Below are positions 34,356 to 43,271 of a stretch of DNA of 64,000 nucleotides, in pieces (the stretch's first letter is position 1; each line of letters begins with the position of its first letter). The stretch is from Niveispirillum sp048066115 (lineage in GTDB: Bacteria > Pseudomonadota > Alphaproteobacteria > Azospirillales > Azospirillaceae). The stretch is from NCBI RefSeq assembly GCF_048066115.1, contig NZ_JBLTYX010000016.1:1-64000 (forward strand). The letters run 5' to 3'. The notes beneath the pieces are model-generated. The model was not told the origin of the DNA, did not search any database, and saw nothing but the letters and a program-made list of their open reading frames with translations. The translations under genes and the position numbers were made by a program.

Positions 34356-35813
34356 TCATGTCTTCGCGGCGACGGCTGGCGTCGCCTTCCAGAAATACCG
34401 GCGGAAGCCGCGCTTCTCGTCATCATCCTTCAACCGGAAGACCAGCCGCACGGGCAGACCCACCGACAGCTGTCCCGCCTGGATATCGGTGAATTCCATC
34501 ATCACGTTGGCGCCATTGGCGAACTGGACATTGCCATAGGCCAGCGGCGGGCAGGGGGTGAAACCCAGCCAATCCTCCGTGAAGGTTTTCACCGACGCGG
34601 GCTCGTCGGCCAGCCGCACCGGCTTTTGCGTGTCCACGGCGGCGCAGGCGGGGTTCACGCAGACGCGGGTGCGCGGGAACTGCACGCAATCACACGCGCC
34701 GCAGCGCCCGCCGGTCAGGCCGTTGATCATGTCGCGTTTGCGGAAGGCCACGGAATGGGCCGTGCGCTTGTCATGCTCCGCCCGCATGCCGAAATGGATA
34801 TCGACCATGCCGGAAAAGGACAGGTGCTTCAGATAGTTGTTCTCCACCTGACGGCGCGCCAGCCATCCGGCCACCCCCGTGGCGGGGGCGAAATCGGCCA
34901 GCGCCGGAGTGGTACGCAGCAGGATGGCGTCCGCGCCCTGGCCGAACCCGACCAGCAGGATCACCCGCCCCGGCTGCGTGCGGCCCAGCAGGTTGGCCAG
35001 CATCAGCAACGGATGGGCGGCACCGGTATCCCCGACGCTGGCCCCCAGCGGGTCGACGACGCTGTCGGCGCGCAGACCGAGTTTGGCGGCGAGCGTCGCC
35101 TGGATCTTGGCGATGGTGCCGGGCAGGATGAAATGATCCACCTGTGTGGGTTCCAGCCCGGCTCTGGCCAGGGCACCCTTCACGGCGGCGGGCACGATCT
35201 TCAGATAGCCTTCATCCCGGCCCCAGCGTTCCTCCAGCACGTAATCCGCCGTCTCGCCCTCCGCCCGGTAATGGTCCACCAGATCGCGGAAGATGGCGTG
35301 TCCGGCCAGAAATTCGGCGATCACCGCCGCCCCGCTGCCCACACTGATGGCGGCGGCCCCATGGCCATAGGTGAAATCCTGCACGCTGCCCGGCCGGGCC
35401 AGCCGCCGGTCGGCTGCGACGATCAGGCTGCTTCCCGTCTGGTCGAAGGCGGACAGTAATGCGGTGGTGGCCGCCCGCAGGCTGCCCGTGGCGTCTGCCG
35501 GTCGCGTGGTCTCGTCCAGGCCCAGCGCATCGGCCAGCAGTCCGGCATTGGACCGGTCCTGGAAGGGCAGGGTGGTGGAGGCGAAGACCAGCCGCTCGGG
35601 TGCGGTGGGACGGGCGGCCAGCAGGTCGCGCGCCGCCTCCACCGCCATGGTCAAACTGTCCTCGTCCCAATTGGCGACGGCGCGCTCGCCCTTGGCATTG
35701 GCGGCAAGGTTGGGGTCCAGCCAGTTGAGTGCCTCGGCCATCGCCTTGCGCGACAGGCGCAGGCGGGGGATGTAGGCGCCGAAGCCGGTGATGCCGATGG
35801 GGGATTGGGTCAC
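34356..35813 (-). CDS. HMG-CoA synthase-like protein fused to Zn-ribbon/OB-fold (DUF35) domain
   Basis: 485 aa. Residues 1-330 are a thiolase-superfamily 3-oxoacyl synthase/HMG-CoA-synthase-like domain (GITGFGAYIPRLRL at the start, GFGQGADAILLR near 300). At the usual nucleophile position the sequence is ADATGSLRAAT, with Leu112 instead of Cys, so normal condensation chemistry is unlikely. From about residue 375 a zinc ribbon (CGACDCVQFPRTRVCVNPAC) and an OB-fold follow, the DUF35 type that partners SCP-x thiolases. It may act as scaffold or acyl-CoA carrier for the adjacent thiolase. Confidence 0.82.
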   Translation of the reverse strand: MTQSPIGITGFGAYIPRLRLSRKAMAEALNWLDPNLAANAKGERAVANWDEDSLTMAVEAARDLLAARPTAPERLVFASTTLPFQDRSNAGLLADALGLDETTRPADATGSLRAATTALLSAFDQTGSSLIVAADRRLARPGSVQDFTYGHGAAAISVGSGAAVIAEFLAGHAIFRDLVDHYRAEGETADYVLEERWGRDEGYLKIVPAAVKGALARAGLEPTQVDHFILPGTIAKIQATLAAKLGLRADSVVDPLGASVGDTGAAHPLLMLANLLGRTQPGRVILLVGFGQGADAILLRTTPALADFAPATGVAGWLARRQVENNYLKHLSFSGMVDIHFGMRAEHDKRTAHSVAFRKRDMINGLTGGRCGACDCVQFPRTRVCVNPACAAVDTQKPVRLADEPASVKTFTEDWLGFTPCPPLAYGNVQFANGANVMMEFTDIQAGQLSVGLPVRLVFRLKDDDEKRGFRRYFWKATPAVAAKT

Positions 35814-35858
35814 GGGAGTTGGACCTCTCGGATTGGGGTACCGTCGCTATCGCCCTCA

Positions 35859-35894
35859 CTACCGTCACCCCGGCCTTCGCCGGGGTGACGGTAG
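35859..35894. repeat. REP-like palindromic repeat, family 1, short copy
   Basis: CTACCGTCACCCCGGC and its complement GCCGGGGTGACGGTAG form a tight hairpin in the spacer between the OB-fold and Rieske genes. Flanking words (CGGTGCCCAGACTTCTATGG) match the outer flanks of the 6.8-kb copy. Confidence 0.75.
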
Positions 35895-35953
35895 AGTTTG
35901 GTTAGACCTCGGTGCCCAGACTTCTATGGGAGAGCCGGCAAGCGAGGGTCCCC

Positions 35954-37168
35954 TCACGCCGCCTCGACAAACCGCGCCAGCACCTGCGCCACCCGCAGAT
36001 GGTCGGGCAGGTTCTCCGCCCCGATGCGGCGGTCCAGTTCCTCATGCCAGTGATAGATGCGGCGTTCCTGATAGTTCAGCGAAATGCCGGTGAAGCCGCC
36101 GCTTTCCACCGATTTCTGGATGCTGTCGGCGAACTGCGTATCCTCTTCCAGGATACGGTCGAAATTGGAGATGCGGGTGTCCCAGATCTCCGGACGCGGA
36201 CCGTCACCCCAGTCGGGGGAGAACCAGCAGACCTCGATATACATGCGCCTGATATCGATCGGCCAGAACAGTATGAACGGCATGCCGGTGGGGGCCGGCG
36301 GCACCACGATGTTGGGATAGACATTGATCGACACATTGGCCGTGCGCGGGATTTCGCCCACGGTGGGGATGTCGGGCAGACCCTTGGTGCCGGGGTCCTG
36401 CCAGTCGGGGCGGCGGTTGGGGGTGACCATGCGCGAATGGCCGCCCGGCCACAGGGTCATGTGCGATCCGCGATGGTCCAGGAACCGGTCCACCGTGTTC
36501 TGGTGGATGGATTTCAGGTGATAGACCTCCAGGAACGCATCCAGCAGCACCTTGACATTGCATTCCACCACCACCCCATGCCGGTCGGCCAGGCGCAGAT
36601 TTTGCGGCTGGAATTCCGACAGGTCGGGCACGACGGGGGCCAGATAGTCCATCAGCGGTCCGGCATCGGCGTCCATGTTGATGAAATGCCAGTTGCCGAA
36701 ATTCTCGCACCGCACCTCGATCAGCGACTTGCACTTCATGTTCAGGCCGACGAAGTCGCGCTTGTCGCGCAGATTGATCAGGTCGCCCTTCAGATTATAG
36801 GTCCAGCCATGGTAGCCGCAGACCATGCCGCGGCCCTTGCCCTTGTCCTCCGTCACCACCGGCGCGCCGCGATGGCGGCAGGTATTATAAAAGCAGCGTA
36901 CCCTGTTGTCGTCGCCGCGCACGAAGAACAGGGGGTCACCCAGCCGGTCCCATTTCAGGTACGACCCGATCTCCGGCACCTCGTCGCCATGGATCGCGTA
37001 TATCCAAGTCTTACGCCACAGCGACTGCCGCTCCAGTTCATAGAAGTCCGGGTCGACATAGCGGCCGGCGGGGATTTCCGGCATTTCCGGGAAATCATCC
37101 GGCGGGCCCACACGCGTGGACTCATATTGCATGCCGGCCTTGATACGGTCGATCTCCAGGGCGTCCAT
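35954..37168 (-). CDS. Rieske non-heme iron oxygenase, large subunit
   Basis: 404 aa. Rieske [2Fe-2S] ligands: CRH at Cys97/His99 and CGYH at Cys117/His120. The catalytic domain has the mononuclear iron ligands EVYHLKSIH (His217, His222) and a downstream Asp (NFDRILEED region). Such enzymes insert oxygen into aromatic, terpenoid or steroid substrates and need a ferredoxin and a reductase; a fitting reductase is encoded at 62.2 kb. It is flanked by CoA-thioester genes. A CTGNATACAG-like site lies 85 bp upstream. Confidence 0.92.
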   Translation of the reverse strand: MDALEIDRIKAGMQYESTRVGPPDDFPEMPEIPAGRYVDPDFYELERQSLWRKTWIYAIHGDEVPEIGSYLKWDRLGDPLFFVRGDDNRVRCFYNTCRHRGAPVVTEDKGKGRGMVCGYHGWTYNLKGDLINLRDKRDFVGLNMKCKSLIEVRCENFGNWHFINMDADAGPLMDYLAPVVPDLSEFQPQNLRLADRHGVVVECNVKVLLDAFLEVYHLKSIHQNTVDRFLDHRGSHMTLWPGGHSRMVTPNRRPDWQDPGTKGLPDIPTVGEIPRTANVSINVYPNIVVPPAPTGMPFILFWPIDIRRMYIEVCWFSPDWGDGPRPEIWDTRISNFDRILEEDTQFADSIQKSVESGGFTGISLNYQERRIYHWHEELDRRIGAENLPDHLRVAQVLARFVEAA

Positions 37169-37252
37169 GGTTCTTCTCCCCTCTCATCTCGATCGGATGG
37201 TGCCGGCTTGGCTGCCAGCTTCGTCTCTCTGATGCATATCTACCAGATCATT

Positions 37253-37262
37253 ATGCATACAG
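37253..37262. promoter_or_regulatory. Candidate GntR-family operator, Rieske promoter
   Basis: ATGCATACAG followed by AAAG matches CTGCATACAGAA upstream of the CoA-transferase gene and CTGGATACAGAG upstream of the GntR gene at 61.4 kb. The match to this three-site set is the evidence; binding is untested. Confidence 0.45.
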
Positions 37263-37283
37263 AAAGTCGATAAATTGTGTACA

Positions 37284-38468
37284 TCAAACGATGCGGGCAT
37301 CCCGCAGCGCTTGGATGGCGTCGGTGCCATAGCCCAGTTCGGCCAGGATCGCGTCCGTCTGTTCCCCCACCAGGGGCGGGCGGGAACGGATGGTTCCAGG
37401 TGTCGCCGACAGGGTGACGGGCGGGCCGGCCACGGGGGCGGGGCGGGGCAGGCCCGGATAATCCACGGGCTGGAACAGGCCGGTGGCCCGTACCTGCTCA
37501 TGGTCCAGCGCCTGTTGCGGTGACAGGACCGGCCCGCCGGGAATGCCGGCCGCCGCCAGCGCCGTCACCGCTTCATCCACCGTCCGTGTCGCGCACCAAT
37601 CCGCCATGCGGGCGCACAGCACGGCGTTGTTGTCGCCGCGCGCCTGATCACCGGCAAAGCGCGGATCGGTCTTCCAATCCGGTTCCCCCACCATGTCGCA
37701 CCAGCGCGCGAACAGGCCGTCACCCACCGTATGGATCAGGACATGACCATCCAGGGTGGTGAACACGTCCGACGGGGCCGATGTCTGCACCCGGTTGCCG
37801 GTGCCCACCCGGCCGATCCCCGTCACCGCCTGTTCGATCAGGAAGGCGTTGAACAGGGTCAGGCCGGTGGAGAGCAGGCTGGCCTGCACCGTCTGTCCCC
37901 GGCCCGATGCGCGCCTTTCCATCAACGCTGCCATGGCGCCCAGGGCCGCGAACATGCCCGTGCCGAAATCCACATAAGGGGCGCCGGCCTTCATCGGCTG
38001 TTCCGGCGTGCCGGAGAAATACATGGCACCCGACATGGCCTGTCCCACCCCGTCGAACCCGCCGCGTGCCGCCCAGGGGCCATCGGCACCAAAGCTGGAG
38101 ATCAGCACGGGGATGATGTCGGGTTTGATGGCACGCAAGGAAGCCTCGTCCAGGCCCATGGCGACCAGGGAAGGCGGCGGCAGATTGGCCACCACGACAT
38201 CGGCTGTGGCGACCAGCCTTCGCACCACCTCCCGCCCCTCCGGCTTGGTCGGGTTCAGGGTCAGGGAGCGTTTATTGACACCCATCTGCAGCCAGCCGGC
38301 CCCTTCGCCGGCCTCCGTCACGGGGGTGATGAACCGGTCCTCCCCCCCGCCCGGCCTTTCGATGCGGATCACCTCGGCGCCGAAATAGCCCAGCAGGGTG
38401 GCGCAATAGGGGCCGGCCACATAGCGGCCGAAATCCAGCACCCGCACCCCGTCCAGCACCTGTCCCAC
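37284..38468 (-). CDS. Family III CoA-transferase (CaiB/BaiF)
   Basis: 394 aa, family length. It opens GVRVLDFGRYVAGPYCATLLGYFGAEVIRIE and has the swivel region NLPPPSLVAMGLDEASLRAIKPDIIPVLISSFG with AARGGFDGVGQAMSG. The conserved catalytic Asp expected before the MS-rich loop is in the VDFGTGMFAALGAMAALMER region. Such enzymes move CoA from a donor thioester to a carboxylic acid, activating it. First gene of the leftward catabolic cluster, divergent from the acyl-CoA synthetase. Confidence 0.9.
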   Translation of the reverse strand: MGQVLDGVRVLDFGRYVAGPYCATLLGYFGAEVIRIERPGGGEDRFITPVTEAGEGAGWLQMGVNKRSLTLNPTKPEGREVVRRLVATADVVVANLPPPSLVAMGLDEASLRAIKPDIIPVLISSFGADGPWAARGGFDGVGQAMSGAMYFSGTPEQPMKAGAPYVDFGTGMFAALGAMAALMERRASGRGQTVQASLLSTGLTLFNAFLIEQAVTGIGRVGTGNRVQTSAPSDVFTTLDGHVLIHTVGDGLFARWCDMVGEPDWKTDPRFAGDQARGDNNAVLCARMADWCATRTVDEAVTALAAAGIPGGPVLSPQQALDHEQVRATGLFQPVDYPGLPRPAPVAGPPVTLSATPGTIRSRPPLVGEQTDAILAELGYGTDAIQALRDARIV

Positions 38469-38508
38469 CGGTATTCCTCCCTGGCCGGGGCCGTCCCGGT
38501 CTGTTGCT

Positions 38509-38518
38509 CTGCATACAG
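38509..38518. promoter_or_regulatory. Candidate GntR-family operator, CoA-transferase/acyl-CoA synthetase promoter
   Basis: CTGCATACAG (then AATATC) lies 41 bp upstream of the CoA-transferase start, in a 315-bp divergent spacer with no other gene. Other imperfect ...GCATAAAC... and CCTATGC words follow. The spacer 38469-38783 holds the promoters of both directions. Confidence 0.5.
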
Positions 38519-38783
38519 AATATCGTCAGCGAGCATAAACCGGCAATGCCGCATAAACCTATGCTTCCTGCGGGTTTTCCCGGCATTGCACAAGAGCGTA
38601 TGTCGCAGCGCAGCAAAAATAGGCGGCTTCGACTTTTTGATTTTACACAGAAATGGCCTTGTGTGTATATTTTTTGAAACAACACGACGTGATCAGCCGT
38701 TCACCCTCTCCTGTGAAGCGGGGAGGTACCGGGGCGATGGTCCCCCAGAAGAATCCCAAGCCGCCTGAAAGGTTCGATCCCTG

Positions 38784-40436
38784 ATGAGCAAGGCCGACCA
38801 GTTCATCCATGCCACCACCCTGGGCGACCTGCTTCTGTCCGCAGCATACCGCTGGCCCGACACGGACGCGCTGATCTTCCCCATGGAGAAGCTGACCTAT
38901 CGCGATCTGGCCAGCCGGGCCCTGCGCTATGCCAAGGGGCTGATGGCGCTTGGCGTGCGGCCGGGGGACCATGTCGGCGTGCTGCTGCCCTCCTGCATCG
39001 ATTTCGTCGACGTCCTGTTCGGCGTGTCGCTGGCCGGTGCCGTGACCGTGCCGATCAATGCCCGGTACCGCGCGCACGAGCTGGCCTATGTGGTGGAAAA
39101 CGCCGATCTGGTCACCATCGTCACCACCGAACAGGTGGCCGACCAGCTGAACTTCGTCGACCGCCTGTGCGAAGGGCTGGAGGGGCTGGCGACCCAAGCG
39201 GACCCGATGGACCTGCGCCTGCCCGGCTGCCCGCGCCTGCGGTCCATCGTGCTGCTGGGCGAAGGGGGGCGGGGCTTCACGGTGGAGGCCGCGCGGTTCG
39301 ACGCGCTGGCCGGGACGGTGAGCGATGAGGCCGTGCATGAACGCCGCGCCTTCGCCCGCGTGCGTGATCCGGGCATCGTGCTCTACACCTCCGGCACCAC
39401 GTCCAACCCCAAGGGCTGCCTGATCAGCCATGAGGCCATCGTGCGCACGTCGCAGGCCCTGGCCGAACGGTACGAGTTGACCGGCCGCGACCGGTTCTGG
39501 TCGCCGCTGCCCTTGTTCCATATCGCGGCCATCCTGCCGCTGGTGGCGATCTATGCGGTGGGCGGCACCTATCTCTCCATGCAGCATTTCGATGCCGGTG
39601 TGGCGCTGAAGATGCTGGAGACATACAAGGTCACCGCGACATATCCCTGCTTCGCGCCGATCATGGTGGACCTGATCCACCATCCCGATTTCGTGAAGAC
39701 CGACCTGTCTTCGATGCGGCTGATGAATTCATCGCTGGCGGTGCAGACAGGGGCGATTAAGGAGATGCTGGCCAAGGCGATGCCCAACTGCATCCAGGTC
39801 GGCACCTATGGTCTGTCGGAAGCGGCGGGAACGGTCTGCACCAGCCGCCTGGACGATAGTTACGAGGTGCGGACGACCAGGCTGGGCCGGCCGCTGCCCG
39901 GTATCCAGGTGCGGATCGTCGATGCGCTGGGCAACGACCTGCCGGCGGGGCAGAAGGGGGAAATCCTGGTGCGCGGCCCCGGCCTGCTGGATGGGTACTA
40001 TAAGGACCCTGTCAAGACGGCCGATGCCCTGCGCGACGGCTGGCTGCATTCCGGCGATGTCGGGTCGCTGGATGCGGATGGCAACATCATGTTCCACGGC
40101 CGCACCAAGGACATGCTGAAGGTCGGCGGGGAGAATGTCGCGGCGGCGGAGATCGAAGCCTATATCGGCGGGCACCCGGCGGTGAAGCTGTGCCAGGTGG
40201 TGGGCGTGCCCGACCCCCGCCTGACGGAGGTGGCGGCCGCCTTCATCGAACTGCATCCCGGTACCGGCCTGACGGCGCAGGAGGTGGTGGATTTCTGCCG
40301 GGGCAAAATCTCCAGCTTCAAGGTGCCGCGCCATGTGCGCTTCGTGACCGCCTGGCCGATGTCGGCCAGCAAGATACAGAAATACAAGCTGCGTCAGCAG
40401 CTGGAAGCGGAACTGGCCATCGGTGCGGTGGCATAG
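38784..40436 (+). CDS. Acyl-CoA synthetase (AMP-forming)
   Basis: 550 aa. The adenylate-forming signature YTSGTTSNPKG (near residue 200), the YGLSEAAGTV motif and the C-terminal hinge SGDVGSLDADGNIMFHGRTKDMLKVGGENV identify the ANL family. The conserved catalytic Lys near the end (ASKIQKYKLRQ) is present. It activates a carboxylic acid to its CoA thioester, the entry step for the cluster on its left. The rightward direction ends at the boundary of the inserted island. Confidence 0.92.
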   Translation: MSKADQFIHATTLGDLLLSAAYRWPDTDALIFPMEKLTYRDLASRALRYAKGLMALGVRPGDHVGVLLPSCIDFVDVLFGVSLAGAVTVPINARYRAHELAYVVENADLVTIVTTEQVADQLNFVDRLCEGLEGLATQADPMDLRLPGCPRLRSIVLLGEGGRGFTVEAARFDALAGTVSDEAVHERRAFARVRDPGIVLYTSGTTSNPKGCLISHEAIVRTSQALAERYELTGRDRFWSPLPLFHIAAILPLVAIYAVGGTYLSMQHFDAGVALKMLETYKVTATYPCFAPIMVDLIHHPDFVKTDLSSMRLMNSSLAVQTGAIKEMLAKAMPNCIQVGTYGLSEAAGTVCTSRLDDSYEVRTTRLGRPLPGIQVRIVDALGNDLPAGQKGEILVRGPGLLDGYYKDPVKTADALRDGWLHSGDVGSLDADGNIMFHGRTKDMLKVGGENVAAAEIEAYIGGHPAVKLCQVVGVPDPRLTEVAAAFIELHPGTGLTAQEVVDFCRGKISSFKVPRHVRFVTAWPMSASKIQKYKLRQQLEAELAIGAVA

Positions 40437-40513
40437 GGTACAAAACGGGTTCTGCCCTGGTGGGCCACATTTGCGTGCTAATGATAATTATGGAAATTAC
40501 AAGGTCCTGGACC

Positions 40514-40630
40514 TCAGGATTTTCCCTTGGTTGCCGTCTTGGTCTCCGATCGGGTTTCCCCCAGCGGTACCACCGCCACGCAACCGGCCAGCAATCCCGC
40601 CAGTACCGTCGCCGCCACCAGGCGCATCAT
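40514..40630 (-). CDS. Small lipoprotein (38 aa)
   Basis: A very short gene: two Met codons, then RLVAATVLAGLLAGC, a clean signal peptide with lipobox LAGC, then VAVVPLGETRSETKTATKGKS and stop. Mature peptide would be about 20 residues anchored to a membrane. GAGGA lies 6-7 bp upstream of the ATG at 40630. Comparable tiny lipoproteins are common in envelope-stress settings, but I assign no function. It sits just outside the left repeat of the island. Confidence 0.6.
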   Translation of the reverse strand: MMRLVAATVLAGLLAGCVAVVPLGETRSETKTATKGKS

Positions 40631-40719
40631 TGTCTTCCTCATTATCCTTCTCCCGGGTTGGTGCCTTGCCAGGCAACGTCCGCGGGAGGGAAACGTTGCG
40701 TGCGATGCATGCAGATCCC

Positions 40720-40820
40720 TTCCGCAGGGGTCACGACATTGAAGGGGCGAAAAACCACGCTAAGCGGACAAATGGAGAACATCAGGTCGTGAAGCGGTCT
40801 GACGGCGTTCTCAGCATCCT
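40720..40820. repeat. Left end repeat of the 40.7-61.2 kb island
   Basis: A 100-bp sequence matching 61100-61199 in inverted orientation at roughly 85 percent identity, without gaps, and with an identical core of over 30 bp (GAAAAACCACGCTAAGCGG then ACAAATGGAGAACATCA). Read on the minus strand it contains the end of a reading frame, RMLRTPSDRFTT-stop, then a conserved non-coding tail. This looks like the end of an insertion sequence, family not identified. Confidence 0.75.
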
Positions 40821-41295
40821 GTAGCCATCCTTGTCGAACTTTGCCGGTTCGGCCCAGAGATAGTCGCCGGCGCGTGCACCGCCACCGCCGCACCGCCGGT
40901 GCCACCGGCCCGGATCGTCCGCTCCTTCAACAGGCCGGCCGCTATCGGACCGGGTCGGCAAATCGACAGGCATCCGTCTCCTCAACCTCAGCATGTTGAC
41001 GCACCTGGAGAAAGGTAAGGCCAGATGCGACGCCGCTTCAGCAAACTCTTGAACGTCTTATATTTTATTCCAAATAAAAGAGCATCCTAACATGAAAATT
41101 CGGATGGATCTTTTGCTATAAACAGGCGTTATGAACAGTTTATGCGCCATCTCACTCCTGTGAGCCATAAAAAATCATGAACAAATGGGCGCACCACTCG
41201 CCAGTAACATCAAGTGTTTCTTTGGATTCCCCGTAAAACATATTCCGGCAATATTAATGAATGTACATATCACCAATGACCCAGCCCGACACCGG
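40821..41295. other. Gene-free AT-rich spacer at the island's left end
   Basis: About 470 bp without a convincing gene. The first part carries minus-strand remains (frame ...GDYLWAEPAKFDKDGY...) continuous with the repeat. 41040-41290 is markedly AT-rich for this genome (TCTTATATTTTATTCCAAAT), a common sign of foreign or non-coding DNA. Confidence 0.5.
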
Positions 41296-42426
41296 TCAAG
41301 GAGGATGTCTTTCTCGCCGGCCTGGCCGGAAGTTGCGCCACAGGAAACCGACGGGCCGCAGAAACGGATAAAGCCAGGCCAAACCGGGGGGAAGCTTGAA
41401 CAGTGCCATATCCCCGACACTGGTCCCCAAATCCCGCGACATGGCCGACAGGAAATCACCAAGACCGTCATGCAGGCGGTAATCCCGCCATTTATGCCCT
41501 AGACGGTGGATGAACCAGGTGGTGGTTTTGGGAGACGGTTCCATGCCCATGCCATAGACCATCATCATCCGCACCGGCCGGGCCGGAACGGCGCCTGCCA
41601 CGGGAAAGGCCGGCAGCGGTCCGAACAGATGGCCGATCAGGGCCAGTGCCTGTCCGTGGGCGCGTTCGACCCGGTATTGCCGGGCCTGCTGTTGCAACAT
41701 CTCCATCAAGCCGGGCTGCCGCAACAGCAGGGCCAGATCCAGCAGCCAGCGCAGCCGTTCCCAATCATGGCCATGGCCATGGACCAGGAGATAAAGGGCG
41801 AGATGCACTGGACCGATCGTCGGGATTGTCACCGGCCCCACCGTCAGGTCGCTGCGGTGCGACCACAGAATATCGAAATCGCCCGGCAGCCTTGTGCTCA
41901 GTTCGTACAGCCGGCGGTGAAGCTCGATGCGCTGGCCATGGCCGATGAAGGTCAGGTCGCGGATATGCTGGTTGCCCCCCTCCATGGCGGATAGCGGGGG
42001 GCCGTCGGGGTCCAGGGTATAACCCAGCTCCATGAGCAATTCAGCTGCCGCCATGAACCGGCCGGGCGGCACCAGCAGATCGATATCGCCCGCCGCCCGC
42101 CTGCAGGGGTCGCCATGCAGCAGCATGGAAAGAGCCACCCCCTTCACGACGATGACCGGCAGCCCGCGCTTCTGCGCCGCCCTGATGATGGCGGCCAGGG
42201 CAGCCACCTGCCGCAACCCCGCCCGAACCTGTGATTGCAATGCCGCCTTCACATCGGGCGACGCGCCTGGAACCCTGCCCAGAATATCCAGCAGCCGGTG
42301 CCGGCGGGCCATGGGGACAAGGGCAGAGGTATCCGTGATTTCCGGGGGGGCCGCCCCCTTCAGCTCACAGCCGATCAATCCGCACAGGGATTGGAAAGCA
42401 TCATCCTCCCAGGATGCCGGACGCAT
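41296..42426 (-). CDS. Nucleotidyltransferase family protein (NTP_transf_5), lasso-cluster type
   Basis: 376 aa. The polymerase-beta-like core is VVKGVALSMLL (Lys95-Gly96) followed by RRAAGDIDLLVPP with the two metal Asp residues (114, 116), then IELHRRL and a long helical C-terminal region. This family occurs repeatedly in lasso-peptide clusters that also carry an HPr-kinase-like gene; in the pseudomycoidin system such a protein is reported to add sugar to the phosphorylated peptide. Here it is 8 kb from the lasso genes but in the same island. The ATG at 42426 is preferred over upstream frames because GGAGT precedes it. Confidence 0.8.
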   Translation of the reverse strand: MRPASWEDDAFQSLCGLIGCELKGAAPPEITDTSALVPMARRHRLLDILGRVPGASPDVKAALQSQVRAGLRQVAALAAIIRAAQKRGLPVIVVKGVALSMLLHGDPCRRAAGDIDLLVPPGRFMAAAELLMELGYTLDPDGPPLSAMEGGNQHIRDLTFIGHGQRIELHRRLYELSTRLPGDFDILWSHRSDLTVGPVTIPTIGPVHLALYLLVHGHGHDWERLRWLLDLALLLRQPGLMEMLQQQARQYRVERAHGQALALIGHLFGPLPAFPVAGAVPARPVRMMMVYGMGMEPSPKTTTWFIHRLGHKWRDYRLHDGLGDFLSAMSRDLGTSVGDMALFKLPPGLAWLYPFLRPVGFLWRNFRPGRRERHPP

Positions 42427-42580
42427 CAATGGACTCCGTGACCGAGTATGCCCTGCTGTGCCATGCCTCATTGATTTGACAGGCGCCACCCCGGTATGGT
42501 GGCTTTCAGCATAGAGCGGTTGCAGGCGGGCGGATGCCACCATCAACCCGCCATCTCGTCAACCTGGGATTTTGTGCCTG

Positions 42581-43173
42581 ATGCCCGCTCGCCGCAGGAA
42601 TTTCAGCATCCTTGCTGGCCTGACCGTCACTTAGCTGTTCCTGGCCGGCTGCCAGCAGACGGTGGGAAGCTTCCCCGATGAGATGGCTCCCGGCAGCACC
42701 ATCAACGCTACCGAGGGTTATCAGCTCGAACCCGGCAACCGTGTCCGCGTGACCGTGTTCAACGAACCGTCGCTGAGCGGCGATTTCACGCTGGACCCCG
42801 TCGGCAACATCAATATGCCCCCGGTCGGCAACGTCCCCTCCGCCGGCCTGACGGGCAAGCAGCTGGCGGTCCGTGTGGAGAAATATCTCTCCCGCAACCG
42901 GTTCGTGCAGACACCCAATGTCTCCGTGGAGTCCAGACCTTCCGCCCCTTCCATGTGATGGGAGAAGTCCGGCAGCCCGGTGAGTTCCAGTACAATTCCG
43001 GCATGACGGTGCTGAGCGCCATTGCCCAGGCCGGCGGCTATGATTACCGCGCCCGTATCGAGGAGGTTGTCCTGGTCCGCATGATCGATGGCAAGCAGGT
43101 CGAATACCGTGCCAATGAACGCACGCCGATCCTGCCGGGCGACATCATCAAGGTGCTGGAACGGCGCTTCTGA
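42581..43173 (+). pseudogene. Broken Wza-like polysaccharide export lipoprotein
   Basis: The reading frame starts MPARRRNFSILAGLTVT, hits an in-frame TAG at 42632, then continues LFLAGCQQT, so the amber codon lies inside the lipoprotein signal just before the lipobox. The export domain follows (GYQLEPGNRVRVTVFNEPSL, then GLTGKQLAVRVEKYLSRNRF). Near 42930 one base is missing in GTGGAG-TCCAG; restoring it gives VEVQTFRPFHVMGEV and joins the SLBB part (PGEFQYNSGMTVLSAIAQAG) that ends at 43173. Both lesions would abolish a secreted full-length OPX protein. Confidence 0.85.
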
Positions 43174-43271
43174 CCGCCATGCATAGCCTTCGTCATGGAC
43201 CCAACCCTTTGCTTGAGCCCATGGCTGAAAGCGTAAATTGGTTGAAAATGAATTTATCAAAGGTTGAAGCC

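Noticed and set aside
42662..43173. Two separate small genes (98 and 72 codons) in the wza-like region
   Set aside because: Restoring one missing base near 42930 and reading through one TAG gives a single normal polysaccharide-export protein, so they are parts of a broken gene.
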